Of a stretch of DNA of 64,000 nucleotides, positions 40,149 to 49,521 are shown piece after piece. Source of the DNA: Chitinophaga sedimenti (GTDB lineage Bacteria; Bacteroidota; Bacteroidia; Chitinophagales; Chitinophagaceae); the NCBI RefSeq assembly GCF_023156195.1, contig NZ_JAKUKA010000001.1:3596001-3660000 (forward strand), read 5' to 3'. The position numbers were made by a program, and so were the translations under genes. Below the pieces are notes generated by a model. It had not been told where the DNA came from. It saw nothing but the letters and a program-made list of their open reading frames with translations, and searched no databases. Numbering within the stretch: the stretch's first letter is position 1; the number at the start of each line of letters is the position of its first letter.

Positions 40149-40166
40149 CAGCATAAACTCAAACAC

Positions 40167-40484
40167 ATGGCACTCACTTTCACCGATCAGAATTTCGCAG
40201 CCGAAGTGCTGCAGTCAGATAAACTCAGTGTTGTAGATTTCACCGCTGCCTGGTGTGGCCCCTGCCGCGCCCTTGGCAACATCATCAACGACCTGTCCGA
40301 CAATTACGCCGGCAAAGTAAACATTGGTAAAATCGATGTGGACACCAACCCGGAGATTTCCGTAAAATACGGCGTAACCAATCTCCCTACCGTACTATTC
40401 ATCAAAGGTGGATCGGTAGTAGACAAGCAGGTTGGCGCAGTACCAAAATCCGTGCTGGAAAAGAAAATACAGGCGAATATCTAA
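40167..40484 (+). CDS. trxA: Thioredoxin
   Basis: 105-residue cytoplasmic thioredoxin: FTAAWCGPCRAL with Cys30 and Cys33, KIDVDTNPEISVKYGV, and cis-proline in TNLPTVLFIKGG. Single domain, no signal peptide, so the general thiol-disulfide reductant rather than a membrane TlpA-like form. Intact, with its own promoter and terminator. Confidence 0.92.
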   Translation: MALTFTDQNFAAEVLQSDKLSVVDFTAAWCGPCRALGNIINDLSDNYAGKVNIGKIDVDTNPEISVKYGVTNLPTVLFIKGGSVVDKQVGAVPKSVLEKKIQANI

Positions 40485-40551
40485 AAGAATATCCAGGCCG
40501 GGCATATCGAAAGAACAGATTGGAAAATGACGCACAGCCGCCGGCCTTGTT

Positions 40552-40600
40552 CATAAAAAAAAAAGCCGCTCCGTTTATCGAAGCGGCTTTTGCTTTTATA
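40552..40600. terminator. Bidirectional terminator
   Basis: AAAAGCCGCT ... AGCGGCTTTT stem (about 40561-40591) flanked by A10 on the left and TTGCTTTTAT on the right, between convergent trxA and the permease gene. Confidence 0.75.
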
Positions 40601-40612
40601 GAAGGGCGGAAT

Positions 40613-42990
40613 CTATTCTGTTCGTAAACTCTTGATCGGGTTTACCACTGCGGCTTTTACAGCATGGAAACTCACGGTGAGGAGAGCAACGGCAATGGCC
40701 AGCAATCCGGCCAGTGCAAAAACCCACCAGCTTACCGGCGCACGGTAAGCAAATCCGCGTACCCATTGATCCATGGCAAACCAGGCCACCGGAGCGGCAA
40801 TGCACAAAGCGATCAGCACCAGTATAATAAACTCTCTCGATAATAGCGCGGTAATATTCGTTACAGAAGCGCCCAACACTTTGCGGATACCGATTTCGCG
40901 CGTACGCTGCACGGTGCTGTAGGCGGCCAGTCCCAGTAATCCCAGACAGGATATGATGATTGCCAGTCCTGCGAAATAGAAGAACAACCGTGAGAACCGT
41001 TGCTCCGCATCATATTGCTTGTCGAAATTTTCATCGAGAAAATCTGCTTTAAATGGCCGGTGCGGCGCCAGTTCCCGCCACTTGCTCTCCAGTGCCGCCA
41101 TCGTATTGGATGGGTCGCCTGCCTTCAGCTTAACGAGGAACATAGCACAATTGGCGGGCGACAGCCGAATAGATAAAGCGTTTACCGTATCGCGCAGACT
41201 ACGGTAATTGAAGTTCTTTACCACCCCGATTACCTGCCCGGTACGCCCCCATTGCGAAAACTTCTTACCGATAATTTCCGCCGGCTTACGATAACCCAAC
41301 AGGCGCGTAGCAGATTCATTGAGAATGAGCGCGTCGGTGGAGTCAGTAGCATACTTCACATCAAAAGAGCGGCCGGCAGCCATCTTTACACCCAACTGCT
41401 CGAGGAACCCGAAATCAACATTATACAGATCCAGGTTGGCGGACTGCATTTCACCATCCTTGTTTTCCAATTCTGTGAACGCGCCCCATTGCTGTGTACC
41501 GGGTCCGGCCCGAAGCGCTGGCAGCCAGCACACCGGGCACACTTTCCAACTCCTGCCGCATGCGCGGTAACTGCCCGTTTATCAGGTTATCCTGGTTATA
41601 CGTTAATATCACCTGCTGTTCCTTGTCAAACCCCATTTGCTGATGGCGCATGAAGTACAGCTGTTTATATACCACGATTGTTCCTGCAATCAAAATAATA
41701 GATACTGCAAACTGCACCACCACCAGCGTTTTGCGCAAAGCCAAACCGCTTTTACCGGAAATAAAGCGCCCTTTCAGCACCGATACCGGTTTAAAATTCG
41801 ATAATACCGCCGACGGATAAAAGCCAGCCAGCAGCCCGATAACCAGCGCAACGGCGAGCAATAATAACAAGTGATCAACATGACTGAAAAGATGCACACT
41901 CACTGCCTTGCCGCAAAGCATGTTAAACAAAGGACTTGCCAGGGCTGAGAGAAACAGCGCTATTACAAATGAGATTACGCAAATCACCACCGACTCACCC
42001 AGGAACTGGAGCGCCAGTTCACCGCGACTGGCGCCAATCACTTTACGCACGCCCACTTCTTTGGCACGTTCGGTGGCGCGTGCGGTAGTCAGGTTCACGA
42101 AATTGATACAGGCAATGACAATGATAAAAATCCCAACGATAGAGAAGATATAAACATTACTCATGCTCCCGGATTCGTAACTGCCCCGGGTTGATTTCAG
42201 GTATATATCGCCCAGGGGCTCCAGGTACAGCGTATAGGTCATTTCCCGCTGGTCCTGGGGTAAACGCTGCTCCATGAAGGCAGGCAGCTTTGCCTGTAGT
42301 TTTTGTAGTCTGTACCAGGCTTCAGCAGCAAAAAGGTTTGCCAGCCAAAGTTGCCCCAGGAGTTGAATAGCCCGCGATCATTGCTCGTCAACAGCGTCAT
42401 GGGCAACAATATATCGGTTTTGATCTGCGAATTCTCCGGCATATTCTGCATCACCCCTGTAACCGTTACCAGGGTACTATCTTCAAACATCAGCGTTTTG
42501 CCAATGGGGTCTTCCGTTCCAAAATACTTGGCGGCGGCGCGTTCGGACAACACTGCCTCTTTTGGCGTTTTAAACACGTCTTTAATATTACCCTGCACCA
42601 AGGGAAAAGTAAACTGCTGAAACACGGTGGTATCCGCCAGCAGGATGTTTTTTTTCTGGAACTTCAGATCACCATGTTTTATGAGGCTGCTGATCTGGTA
42701 AAAGGAAGTAACCATCTCCACTTCCGGGAAATCCTGCTGAATGTTCACCCCCATCGGATAGGAGGTAGAGCTGGCGTGTATAGTTTCCGACTTCGTTTTA
42801 AGGTCGGTTACCACGCGGTAAATACGATCACCTTTGTCATGAAAGTTATCATAACTCAGTTCAAAAGACACATACAGAAAAATGAGCAGGCAGGCTGTCA
42901 TGCCCACAGATAAACCAGGATGTTGATCAGCGAAAAGCCGCGATGGCGCCACAGGTTCCGGAAAGCAGTCTTGAGATAGTTCTTTAACAT
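40613..42990 (-). CDS. MacB/FtsX-type ABC transporter permease
   Basis: About 795 residues, two MacB_PCD/FtsX units. N-terminus MLKNYLKTAFRNLWRHRGFSLINILG with TM1, periplasmic MacB domain (FPLVQGNIKDVFKTPKEAVLSERAAAKYFG), then FtsX helices (IVGIFIIVIACINFVNLTTARATERAKEVGVRKVIGA). The second unit ends with TREIGIRKVLGASVTNITALLSREFIILV and VVNPIKSL. At least three to four indels (near 42910, 42300 and 41520). No ATP-binding subunit is adjacent. Such orphan permeases in Bacteroidota are thought to export or sense envelope compounds. Confidence 0.88.
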
Positions 42991-43123
42991 GGTTTAAGCA
43001 TTGACGCCACAACTGTTAAAAACATGCCACTTTAAAAAACAGTTGATAATCAGACAATTGAATTTTGCAACCTGTCCGTTTTCGGTACATCGTCCGCCCG
43101 GTTCTGCACACCCATAAAAGAGA

Positions 43124-43146
43124 AACCCGGCCTGGAGAGGCCGGGG
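43124..43146 (-). terminator. Terminator after the 36-residue ORF
   Basis: CCCGGCC-TGGAGA-GGCCGGG stem; on the minus strand followed by TTTCTCTTTTAT, 3 bases beyond the ORF stop. Confidence 0.6.
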
Positions 43147-43148
43147 AC

Positions 43149-43259
43149 TCATTTAGCAAAATCTAAATCCTGAGTTGGAAATCCGGTGTAAGTGTTATTT
43201 TTAGTAGCCATAAATGAAGATGCATTCCGGCGTTTGATAGATTTGGATTCCCAGCTCAT
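43149..43259 (-). CDS. Small protein of 36 residues, unknown
   Basis: ATG at 43259, stop TGA at 43149. Begins MSWESKSIKRRNASSF and ends NNTYTGFPTQDLDFAK. Basic first half, polar aromatic second half, no cysteine, no membrane segment. A GC-rich hairpin with a T-rich tail starts 3 bases after the stop, the strongest reason to believe it. TATAGTTTC about 30 bases upstream is a poor -7 match. It is divergent from GH9 and lies between that gene and the permease start. Confidence 0.5.
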   Translation of the reverse strand: MSWESKSIKRRNASSFMATKNNTYTGFPTQDLDFAK

Positions 43260-43364
43260 TTTGTCAGTGAAACTATATTAAAGACGCTTTAGCCGACGTT
43301 ATGGGTGAACTTTCAGGAAAAAAGGGGAAATATTTTTTTATTTTGATGGAAACCCGAGATCAGG

Positions 43365-45036
43365 ATGTTCCCTAAGTTATATACCACGTTATGTGCCTTA
43401 CTTGTGTGCAATGCACTTTTTGCCCAGCTTGTATCCGTTAACCAGATAGGCTTTTATACCGACGGGCCCAAAAAAGCGATAGTGCGCTCCAATACGGGCG
43501 GCGCTTTACATTATTACCGCAACCTCCGGCGATACTGCTTACCGGGGCACTTTATCGGGTCCTTTCCGTAACAGTTATTCACCACATACTACATGGGTGG
43601 CCGATTTCACCGGTCTTCAACACGAAAGTCGTTATAAGCTGGTATGCGTGGCTGGCCCTTCACCCCTGTTTTACATTGCCAGACATCCGCATGAACAGGC
43701 GGGACAGGCGGCCATGAAAGCCTTTTACTACCAGCGTGCTTCCATGCCACTCGAGCGCGCTTATGCCGGTCAATGGGCCCGCGAGGCCGGTCACCCGGAT
43801 AATATTGTACTACTCCATCCATCTACCGGTCAAAAGGGAAAAATAAGCTCGCCGGAAGGCTGGTACGACGCAGGCGACTACAATAAGTACATCGTGAACA
43901 GCGGTATTACTATGGGCACGCTGCTCTCTTTATACGAAGATTATCCGCAATACTGCAAAGGGATACGCCTCAACATTCCCGAGAGCAATAACAAAATACC
44001 GGATATACTCGACGAGGTAAGCTATAACCTCCGCTGGATGCTTACGATGCAGGACCCCGCCGATGGTGGCGTTTACCATAAACTGACGAACGCATCGTTC
44101 GACGGGATGATTATGCCGGAACAGGCGACGCAACCGCGTTACGTAGTGAAGAAAAGTACTGCGGCCACGTTGGACTTTGCCGCCGTTACCGCCCAGGCGG
44201 CGCGCGTGTATGCTAAAATTGATAAACCGCTCGCCCTGGCCTGTCGAGAAGCGGCTACTAAAGCCTGGCAATGGGCGCTACAACATCCAAAGGAGCCGTA
44301 CCGGCAGGATGAGATGAACAAACAATTCCAACCGCCCGTGGTTACCGGCGAATATGGCAACGCCCAGTTTGACGATGAGCTTTCCTGGGCCGCAGCGGAA
44401 TTGTTTACTACTACGAAGGACGAACAATACAGACCGCATATCAACAGGATGGCTGTCCGGTACTGGCAGGTGCCTTCATGGGGACAAGTAGGCGTGCTCG
44501 CCTATTATACCATGGCTAGGTATGATGCAGGTATGAAGAAAGACGTGATCGCATTTGCCGACAACCTCCTGTCCGGCAGCGACTCCACGACTTACCAGGT
44601 CGTGATGGGCAAAAAAGCGGGAGATTTTACCTGGGGTAGTAATTCCGTGGTGGCCAACCAGGGCATTGCTTTAATGCAGGCTTATAAGTTCACCAAAGAC
44701 AAACGTTACCTGAACGGCGCCGTGGCTTTGCTCGACTATCTCATGGGCCGCAATGCTACCGGCTATTGTTACTTAACCGGCTTTGGCAGCAAACGCGTGA
44801 TGCACCCGCACCATCGCGTATCCGTTGCCGACGGCATTCCTGAGCCGGTACCAGGCCTGCTGGCAGGCGGCCCTAATCCCGGTATGCAGGACAAATGCAC
44901 GACCTACGTATCCAAAGTGCCGGACGAAGCGTATACGGACGATGACTGCAGTTATGCATCCAACGAAATTGCTATTAACTGGAACGCGCCACTGGTGTAC
45001 CTCATTTGGGCGATAGAAGCCGCATATCCGCGTTAA
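43365..45036 (+). CDS. GH9 family glycoside hydrolase (endoglucanase type)
   Basis: About 557 residues. Signal peptide MFPKLYTTLCALLVCNALFAQ; N-terminal Ig-like CelD_N domain (LVSVNQIGFYTDGPKKAIV); then the (alpha/alpha)6 GH9 domain. WYDAGDYNKYIVNSG supplies the catalytic base aspartates, VMHPHHRVS the conserved His segment, and DDDCSYASNEIAINWNAPLVYLIW the general-acid Glu. An extra base near 43500 breaks the Ig domain; correction gives ALYIITATSGDTAYRGTLSGPFR. Hydrolyses beta-1,4-glucan or related beta-glucans. No CBM or sorting domain is seen. Its stop overlaps the convergent hypothetical. Confidence 0.9.
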
Positions 45037-45763
45037 TCCGCATTACGGAACGCATGGATACGGATTTCGTCGGAGGTGGCCTTGCGCAGGTTGCTGTCTT
45101 TTACACCATCCAACTCGCTGCGGACAATATTAATGGGCATGTATTGCAGCCCGGTGCCCAATACGGTTACGTAGGGATAATCGCCACCGTAATGTTTGGT
45201 GTTGATGTCCCAGGTGCCATTTACCCGCTCTACGATGATTTGGCCGATATAAAAGACCAGCGCATCGTACAACGTTTTCCAGGCATTATCCAGATCATAT
45301 CCGATGATAGCGGCGTCTATGAGCGCGAGGCTTTCGTAGCCGAAATCCAGCTTATCACGGGGAATACCAAGTTCTGAGCTGATGACCTCCAGCAGGCCGC
45401 CGCCGGATTCGATAAGGCGATTACCGAGGCGGGTATAGTAGCGCCAGTGATCAACCGAAGCGGCACGACCATTTTTATAATCTTCGTCCACCCGCTTTTT
45501 CCAACTCACAAACCGAAGGAACGCTTCTTTCTGCCAGTAGTTTCCCTTCCCGGGAACGCTGGCACCTGCAGGGTCAAATACATAAATGAAGTCGCCATTG
45601 GGCAGCTCATACACCTGGTCTCTTTTCTCTGCACCGTTCCGGTATTTTTCATAAAAGTCGAAAGTATATTCCCGGTGCAGCTTAGCGCCACCGTTCTCAA
45701 TAAACGCTGTTACTTCGCTTTTTTCAATCTCCGGTTTAAAGGAAAGTCCTTACTCTTAGGCAT
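45033..45763 (-). CDS. Hypothetical soluble protein
   Basis: About 243 residues, no signal peptide or membrane helix. Segments include EVTAFIENGGAKLHREYTFDFY, YELPNGDFIYVFDPAG, VDHWRYYTRLGNRLIESGGGLL and ALIDAAIIGYDLDNAWKTLYDALVFYIGQ. One T is missing near 45735; correction gives MPKSKDFPFKPEIEKSEVTAF. I do not recognise the family; the PNGDFIYVFDP and LGIPRDKLDFG features could serve as search anchors. Confidence 0.65.
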
Positions 45764-45911
45764 AATGGCCAGTGTCTGTCTTTAGGGTTATCTAAATTGG
45801 AGCCGACGTTTAACAATATCAAACCAAATTCCCGGATACAAAACGTTATCGGGGCCGTAAATTATACAAAATCCCCGATAACACATAATAATATTTTAAC
45901 ATTTCTTCAGC

Positions 45912-46243
45912 TTAGATAAAATCTTCTCGCATTGGGCTGAATACATCCACCAGCACACCTTTTTCGAGGCAGCGTACCCCGTGATCTGTATTTGGCGGTG
46001 CAAAAAAGCGTCACCGGCTTTAAGCACTTGTTTCTTTCCGCCGATTTCTACTTCAAATACCCCTTCCCGGATGTGAGATATCTGTGTATGCGGGTGTTGA
46101 TGAATAGTGCCGATGCTGCCGGCTTCGAAAGCAACTTTCACAAGCATCACGCGGTCATCGTATGCCATGATCTTACGGCGTACGCCGCCACCCAGGTCAT
46201 CCCAGTCCATACCTGCATCTTCAATAAAAACATCTTGATTCAT
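45912..46243 (-). CDS. Small cupin protein
   Basis: About 110 residues, single cupin. VRRKIMAYDDRVMLVKVAFEAGSIG, HQHPHTQISHIREGVFEVEIGG (motif 1, His-x-His and Glu) and, after adding one T to the T6 run near 46008, KAGDAFFAPPNTDHGVRCLEKGVL (motif 2) with tail DVFSPMREDFI-stop. Typical small cytoplasmic sugar- or metal-binding cupin, often linked to uronate metabolism (KdgF-like), which fits the catabolic locus further on. Function not proven. Confidence 0.78.
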
Positions 46244-46876
46244 CCTGATACTTATTTATGAGTACAAAGAACGGTAATTAGCACTGATAAAAAATAGGGC
46301 CGCCCTAAAGAGCAGCCCGTCAACCTAAACTTTGTTTATGAGAAAAAAAAGCGATAAGTCAGCTATTGAAAAAGTAGGTTTATAACTTTCGTATATACCT
46401 GAACCTGCGACGCGAGGCTGTAAAACCTGCAATATGCACATCACGGAACTGGTATAGGGGAATATTCCGGCAAAAAGTTGGTAAACCTATGATACGATCA
46501 GACCGGCTTAACGGCCTTCAAGGATTTCTCTAACATTACATGATAAACGGGCGTACAGGGGGCGTTTTCAAGCTCGCTTCAAGGACATTTTACACAATAA
46601 GAGCCCTGTAGAAAAAAGCGCCTTTTTCCATGATTGGTTTTTGAAATCGAGCGGCAAGATAACACAATTATTACGGTTTTTCTGTAAGTTATGAGAAAGG
46701 TGACAAAAAAATATGAAAGGCAGATTCGCATTACCGAACGGCAGCGCTGCGCTTGCTGGCCTCCCATACACTATACTGGCATTGATTTACAGCGGTTGAG
46801 CCTTTTTCCTGCAAGCCGTTATATCGATATACTAAAATGATAATCTACGTTTACGCTTCAACTTTTCAAGCACCAA
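46244..46876. other. Gene-poor region, possible tiny ORFs
   Basis: 633 bases without a supported gene. Minus strand 46441-46325 is an ORF of 38 residues (MCILQVLQPRVAGSG ... SIADLSLFFLINKV) followed by a wobble-paired GGGCTGC/GCGGCCC stem and TATTTTTT, so it could be a small gene. Plus strand 46339 starts MRKKSDKSAIEKVGL-stop. Neither resembles a known family. Two 60-codon frames near 46570-46770 look accidental. Confidence 0.3.
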
Positions 46877-46905
46877 AAAAGCGCAGCCTCCGTGGCTGCG
46901 CTTTG
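46877..46905. terminator. Terminator after the RNDR-rich protein gene
   Basis: AAAGCGCAGCC-TCCGT-GGCTGCGCTTT, just past the stop codon at 46928 on the minus strand; AAAAAA on the plus side becomes a T-run on the minus strand. Confidence 0.7.
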
Positions 46906-46927
46906 TCATTATAAGGAGAGGTTGGTC

Positions 46928-47434
46928 TTAGAACCGTCCGCGGTTAATTCCCCGGTCGTTACGGTCATTTCTATCATGCCTGTCGTTGCGATCATTACGG
47001 TCAAACCTGTCGTTACGGTTGTTGCGGTGGTTATCTGCATAATCACGGCGATCGTTCCGGTGATCACGTATCAGGTCCTGTTTAGTGCGGCCGCGGTAGC
47101 TGATGTATTTGTTACGGTAAGCATCGTGCCGCATCCGGGGATTGCGATCGTTGATGACTACTTTATAATGTTTGTACAGGTCAAAGTTCGCATACCTGCC
47201 CGGCAGGCTGTTTTTCCTTACCCAGTTGCGGCCGTCGCGGTAAATATACTGTCTGGCCGGTACATCATAATATGCTTCGATATCAGGGAAGTAATAGTAT
47301 CCTGCGTAGTCATATCCGGCAGGGCCCCAAAGCGGCTGGCTGCCGATGTTTATATTGATGCGGACCTGTGCGTTGGCCGGTTTTACAAATGCCAGACCTA
47401 ATAACATCATCGCGAAGTAAATCATCTTTTTCAT
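46928..47434 (-). CDS. Exported protein with Arg/Asn/Asp-rich tail
   Basis: 168 residues. Signal peptide MKKMIYFAMMLLGLAFVKPANA, a beta-rich part with GYDYAGYYYFPDIEAYYDVPARQYIYRDGRNW, then a C-terminal stretch of about 50 residues dominated by short RNDR units (DHRNDRRDYADNHRNN; DRNDRNDRHDRNDRND). The middle resembles small Bacteroidota envelope proteins that read YYYLPDIEAYYD. The tail is low-complexity and highly charged. Role unknown. Start 47434 is set by the signal peptide; upstream ATG 47524 is rejected. Confidence 0.75.
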   Translation of the reverse strand: MKKMIYFAMMLLGLAFVKPANAQVRININIGSQPLWGPAGYDYAGYYYFPDIEAYYDVPARQYIYRDGRNWVRKNSLPGRYANFDLYKHYKVVINDRNPRMRHDAYRNKYISYRGRTKQDLIRDHRNDRRDYADNHRNNRNDRFDRNDRNDRHDRNDRNDRGINRGRF

Positions 47435-47733
47435 GGCTATTGTTTTTAAAAGGTGATGGATATTTTTTGTTTCCTTACTTGCCCTATATAAATCGAAAAG
47501 GATGCCAGATCCGGGGGTAAGCAAAATGTTGCGGCAAACGCCGGATTTTTGCGTACATCATGACTACATGTGTCGATGAAAGGGCAACGGTTTACAATTA
47601 CATAACCTTGGCGCAAGGATGTTCCGGCGGCCAGCTGTACGCCACGATAAATCGTGAGCCTGCCACCAGCGGCAAAGGAGAAGTAACGGCAATGATTTTT
47701 GCTGACATACGCAACCTGCGAACGAATCATCAC
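47435..47733. other. Intergenic region, no supported gene
   Basis: Opposed frames of 69 codons (plus, from 47560) and 95 codons (minus, to 47446) overlap here. Neither has family resemblance or a clear promoter and terminator, so I leave both uncalled. Confidence 0.35.
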
Positions 47734-48162
47734 TTAGTCCATCTCCAAACTATCATCACTCCTGCTTAACCAGATTTTTGCTAAATCTTCATCCTTATCC
47801 ACCCCAACTCCATAGTAATAACAACGCCCTACCGCATACAACGCACGCGGATGACCCAACAACGCCGCTTCCATATAATGCAGAAACGCTTTCCGCTTAT
47901 CTTTCTTTACCCCCTTGCCACTTTCGTAACAAATAGCCAGGTCGAAATAAGCCTCAGGCACATCGCCTTCCAGTGCAAATTGCAGGTATCGTATAGCGGC
48001 ATTATCGCCAGACGTGATATGTTTGCCTGTGAGATGCCAGCTGCCCAACAAATAGGCTGCATCGTGACTGCCGGCTTCGTGCGCCTGCGTCAGCAGCGTT
48101 ACGGCTTCTGCCAGGTCTGTTGTCTTTAACGCGCTTCGGTAGAGTTTATCCTTCTTTTTCAT
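47734..48162 (-). CDS. Sel1-like repeat protein
   Basis: 142 residues with about three Sel1/TPR-like repeats: AHEAGSHDAAYLLGSWHLTG, ALEGDVPEAYFDLAICYESGKGV and ALLGHPRALYAVGRCYYYGVGV. No signal peptide. Probable protein-interaction scaffold; partner unknown. Intact. Confidence 0.82.
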   Translation of the reverse strand: MKKKDKLYRSALKTTDLAEAVTLLTQAHEAGSHDAAYLLGSWHLTGKHITSGDNAAIRYLQFALEGDVPEAYFDLAICYESGKGVKKDKRKAFLHYMEAALLGHPRALYAVGRCYYYGVGVDKDEDLAKIWLSRSDDSLEMD

Positions 48163-48267
48163 GGGAGATGGCGGTAAGATAGGGCAATATTTTAATTCTT
48201 TTTAAGGAGGCAAATGAAGATATTATAAAAAATAACCCTACCTTTCTATCCTAATTCCGAACAAACT

Positions 48268-48561
48268 ATGAAAAAACTTATCACCGCCGCGCTGGCCCTG
48301 TTGATGACAGTGAACATCGCGTTTGCACAGGACAAGAAAAAGCCTGCCGAAGGTAAGAAAGCGACTACCGAACAAACTAAATCGGAAGCGCCTAAGAAAA
48401 AGGATGGTACCCCGGACATGCGTTACAAAGAAAACAAAGCAGCAAAGTCCGAGGGACCTAAAAAGAAAGATGGTACGCCTGACATGCGTTATAAAGAAAA
48501 CAAAGACGCTAAAGAAAAGAAGGACAAGAAAACAACGACGACGACTAAAAAAGCCGCATAA
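48268..48561 (+). CDS. Small lysine-rich exported protein with internal repeat
   Basis: 97 residues. Signal peptide MKKLITAALALLMTVNIAFAQ, then a Lys-rich region with two identical 16-residue units PKKKDGTPDMRYKENK separated by AAKSEG, and a tail KEKKDKKTTTTTKKAA. The two units differ in codons (48391-48438 and 48457-48504), so selection appears to hold the peptide sequence. Highly basic and probably disordered. No family recognised; intact, with its own strong terminator. Confidence 0.78.
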   Translation: MKKLITAALALLMTVNIAFAQDKKKPAEGKKATTEQTKSEAPKKKDGTPDMRYKENKAAKSEGPKKKDGTPDMRYKENKDAKEKKDKKTTTTTKKAA

Positions 48562-48564
48562 AAC

Positions 48565-48598
48565 AAAAACGGCGTGGTAAGTGCCACGCCGTTTTTGT
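48565..48598. terminator. Bidirectional terminator
   Basis: CAAAAACGGCGTGG-TAAG-TGCCACGCCGTTTTTG between convergent genes. Confidence 0.75.
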
Positions 48599-48612
48599 TT
48601 TATGCCTTCACC

Positions 48613-49422
48613 TCATACGCCGGAGTATATGCTAAAACCGCCATCCACATTAATCACCTGTCCGTTTACAAATACGGATGCATCGCTCAGGAGCCATACG
48701 AGTGCGCCGATCAACTCCTCCGGTGCACCAAAGCGGCCCGCCGGCGTATTGTTAATCACTTTACCGCCACGTTCCGTATAAGTGCCATCGGGATTCGTCA
48801 GCAACGAACGGTTCTGATGCGTTACGAAAAAACCAGGTGCAATGGCGTTCATCCTTACTTTATCGCCATGACGCAAACTCATCTCCGTAGCCATCCATTT
48901 AGTAAAATTATCTACGGCCGCTTTGGCCATGGAGTAACCCAACACGCGTGTGATTGCCTGTCCCGCCGCCATCGATGAAATATTTACAATGCTGCCGCCG
49001 TTTTTCACGATTACCTCGCCAAATATGCGGGTTGGCAGAATAGTACCGAAAAGGTTCAGGTCAAATGCTTTACGCATGCCGTCGATGCTGAAGCTGAACA
49101 AATCATCGTCCGGCCCGATGATCGCTTCAGGCATATTGCCGCCCGCACCATTTACAAGCCCGTCGATTCGGCCCCACTTATCGATCACGTTATCGCGGAT
49201 TTGTAACAACGCAGCTTCATCGAGTACATCAGCTGCGGCAGCAATGGCTTCACCACCACTATTATTTACTTCATTCGCACGTTGCTGCGCGATGTCCAGT
49301 TTACGACCAATCAATACCAGGCGTGCGCCGGCATTCGCCAGCCCGCTTACAAAAGCTTCACCCAGCACGCCCGTGGCGCCCGTTACAATAATTACTTTTT
49401 TGTCGAGAGAAAAGTTGTTCAT
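48613..49422 (-). CDS. Short-chain dehydrogenase, possible D-mannonate oxidoreductase
   Basis: 269 residues. Classical SDR: cofactor motif TGATGVLGEA (TGxxxGxG), NGAGG (about 92-96), Ser in NISSMAAG, and YSMAK (Tyr-x3-Lys). MNNFSLDKKVIIVTGATGVLG and the C-terminal VNGQVINVDGGFSIYSGV are seen in Bacteroidota proteins annotated as mannonate oxidoreductase or KduD-like. If so it would convert fructuronate to mannonate, which fits the uronate genes at 52-64 kb, but no mannonate dehydratase is present. Intact, 99 bases from the antiporter gene. Confidence 0.8.
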   Translation of the reverse strand: MNNFSLDKKVIIVTGATGVLGEAFVSGLANAGARLVLIGRKLDIAQQRANEVNNSGGEAIAAAADVLDEAALLQIRDNVIDKWGRIDGLVNGAGGNMPEAIIGPDDDLFSFSIDGMRKAFDLNLFGTILPTRIFGEVIVKNGGSIVNISSMAAGQAITRVLGYSMAKAAVDNFTKWMATEMSLRHGDKVRMNAIAPGFFVTHQNRSLLTNPDGTYTERGGKVINNTPAGRFGAPEELIGALVWLLSDASVFVNGQVINVDGGFSIYSGV

Positions 49423-49487
49423 ACGTGTGATTTGTAATACCGGAAAAGGTGCCGGCTAATTGTTGGTCATCAAGATACAAAACTGAA

Positions 49488-49517
49488 AATAAAATGGCTG
49501 TCCGTCCGGACAGCCAT
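49488..49517 (-). terminator. Terminator after the antiporter gene
   Basis: ATGGCTGTCCG-TC-CGGACAGCCAT stem at 49494-49517; on the minus strand it is followed by TTTATTTTC. Confidence 0.65.
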
Positions 49518-49521
49518 GCAG

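Noticed and set aside
47446..47769. Opposed frames of 95 and 69 codons
   Set aside because: Both are open over the same bases, neither resembles a family, and neither has supporting signals.
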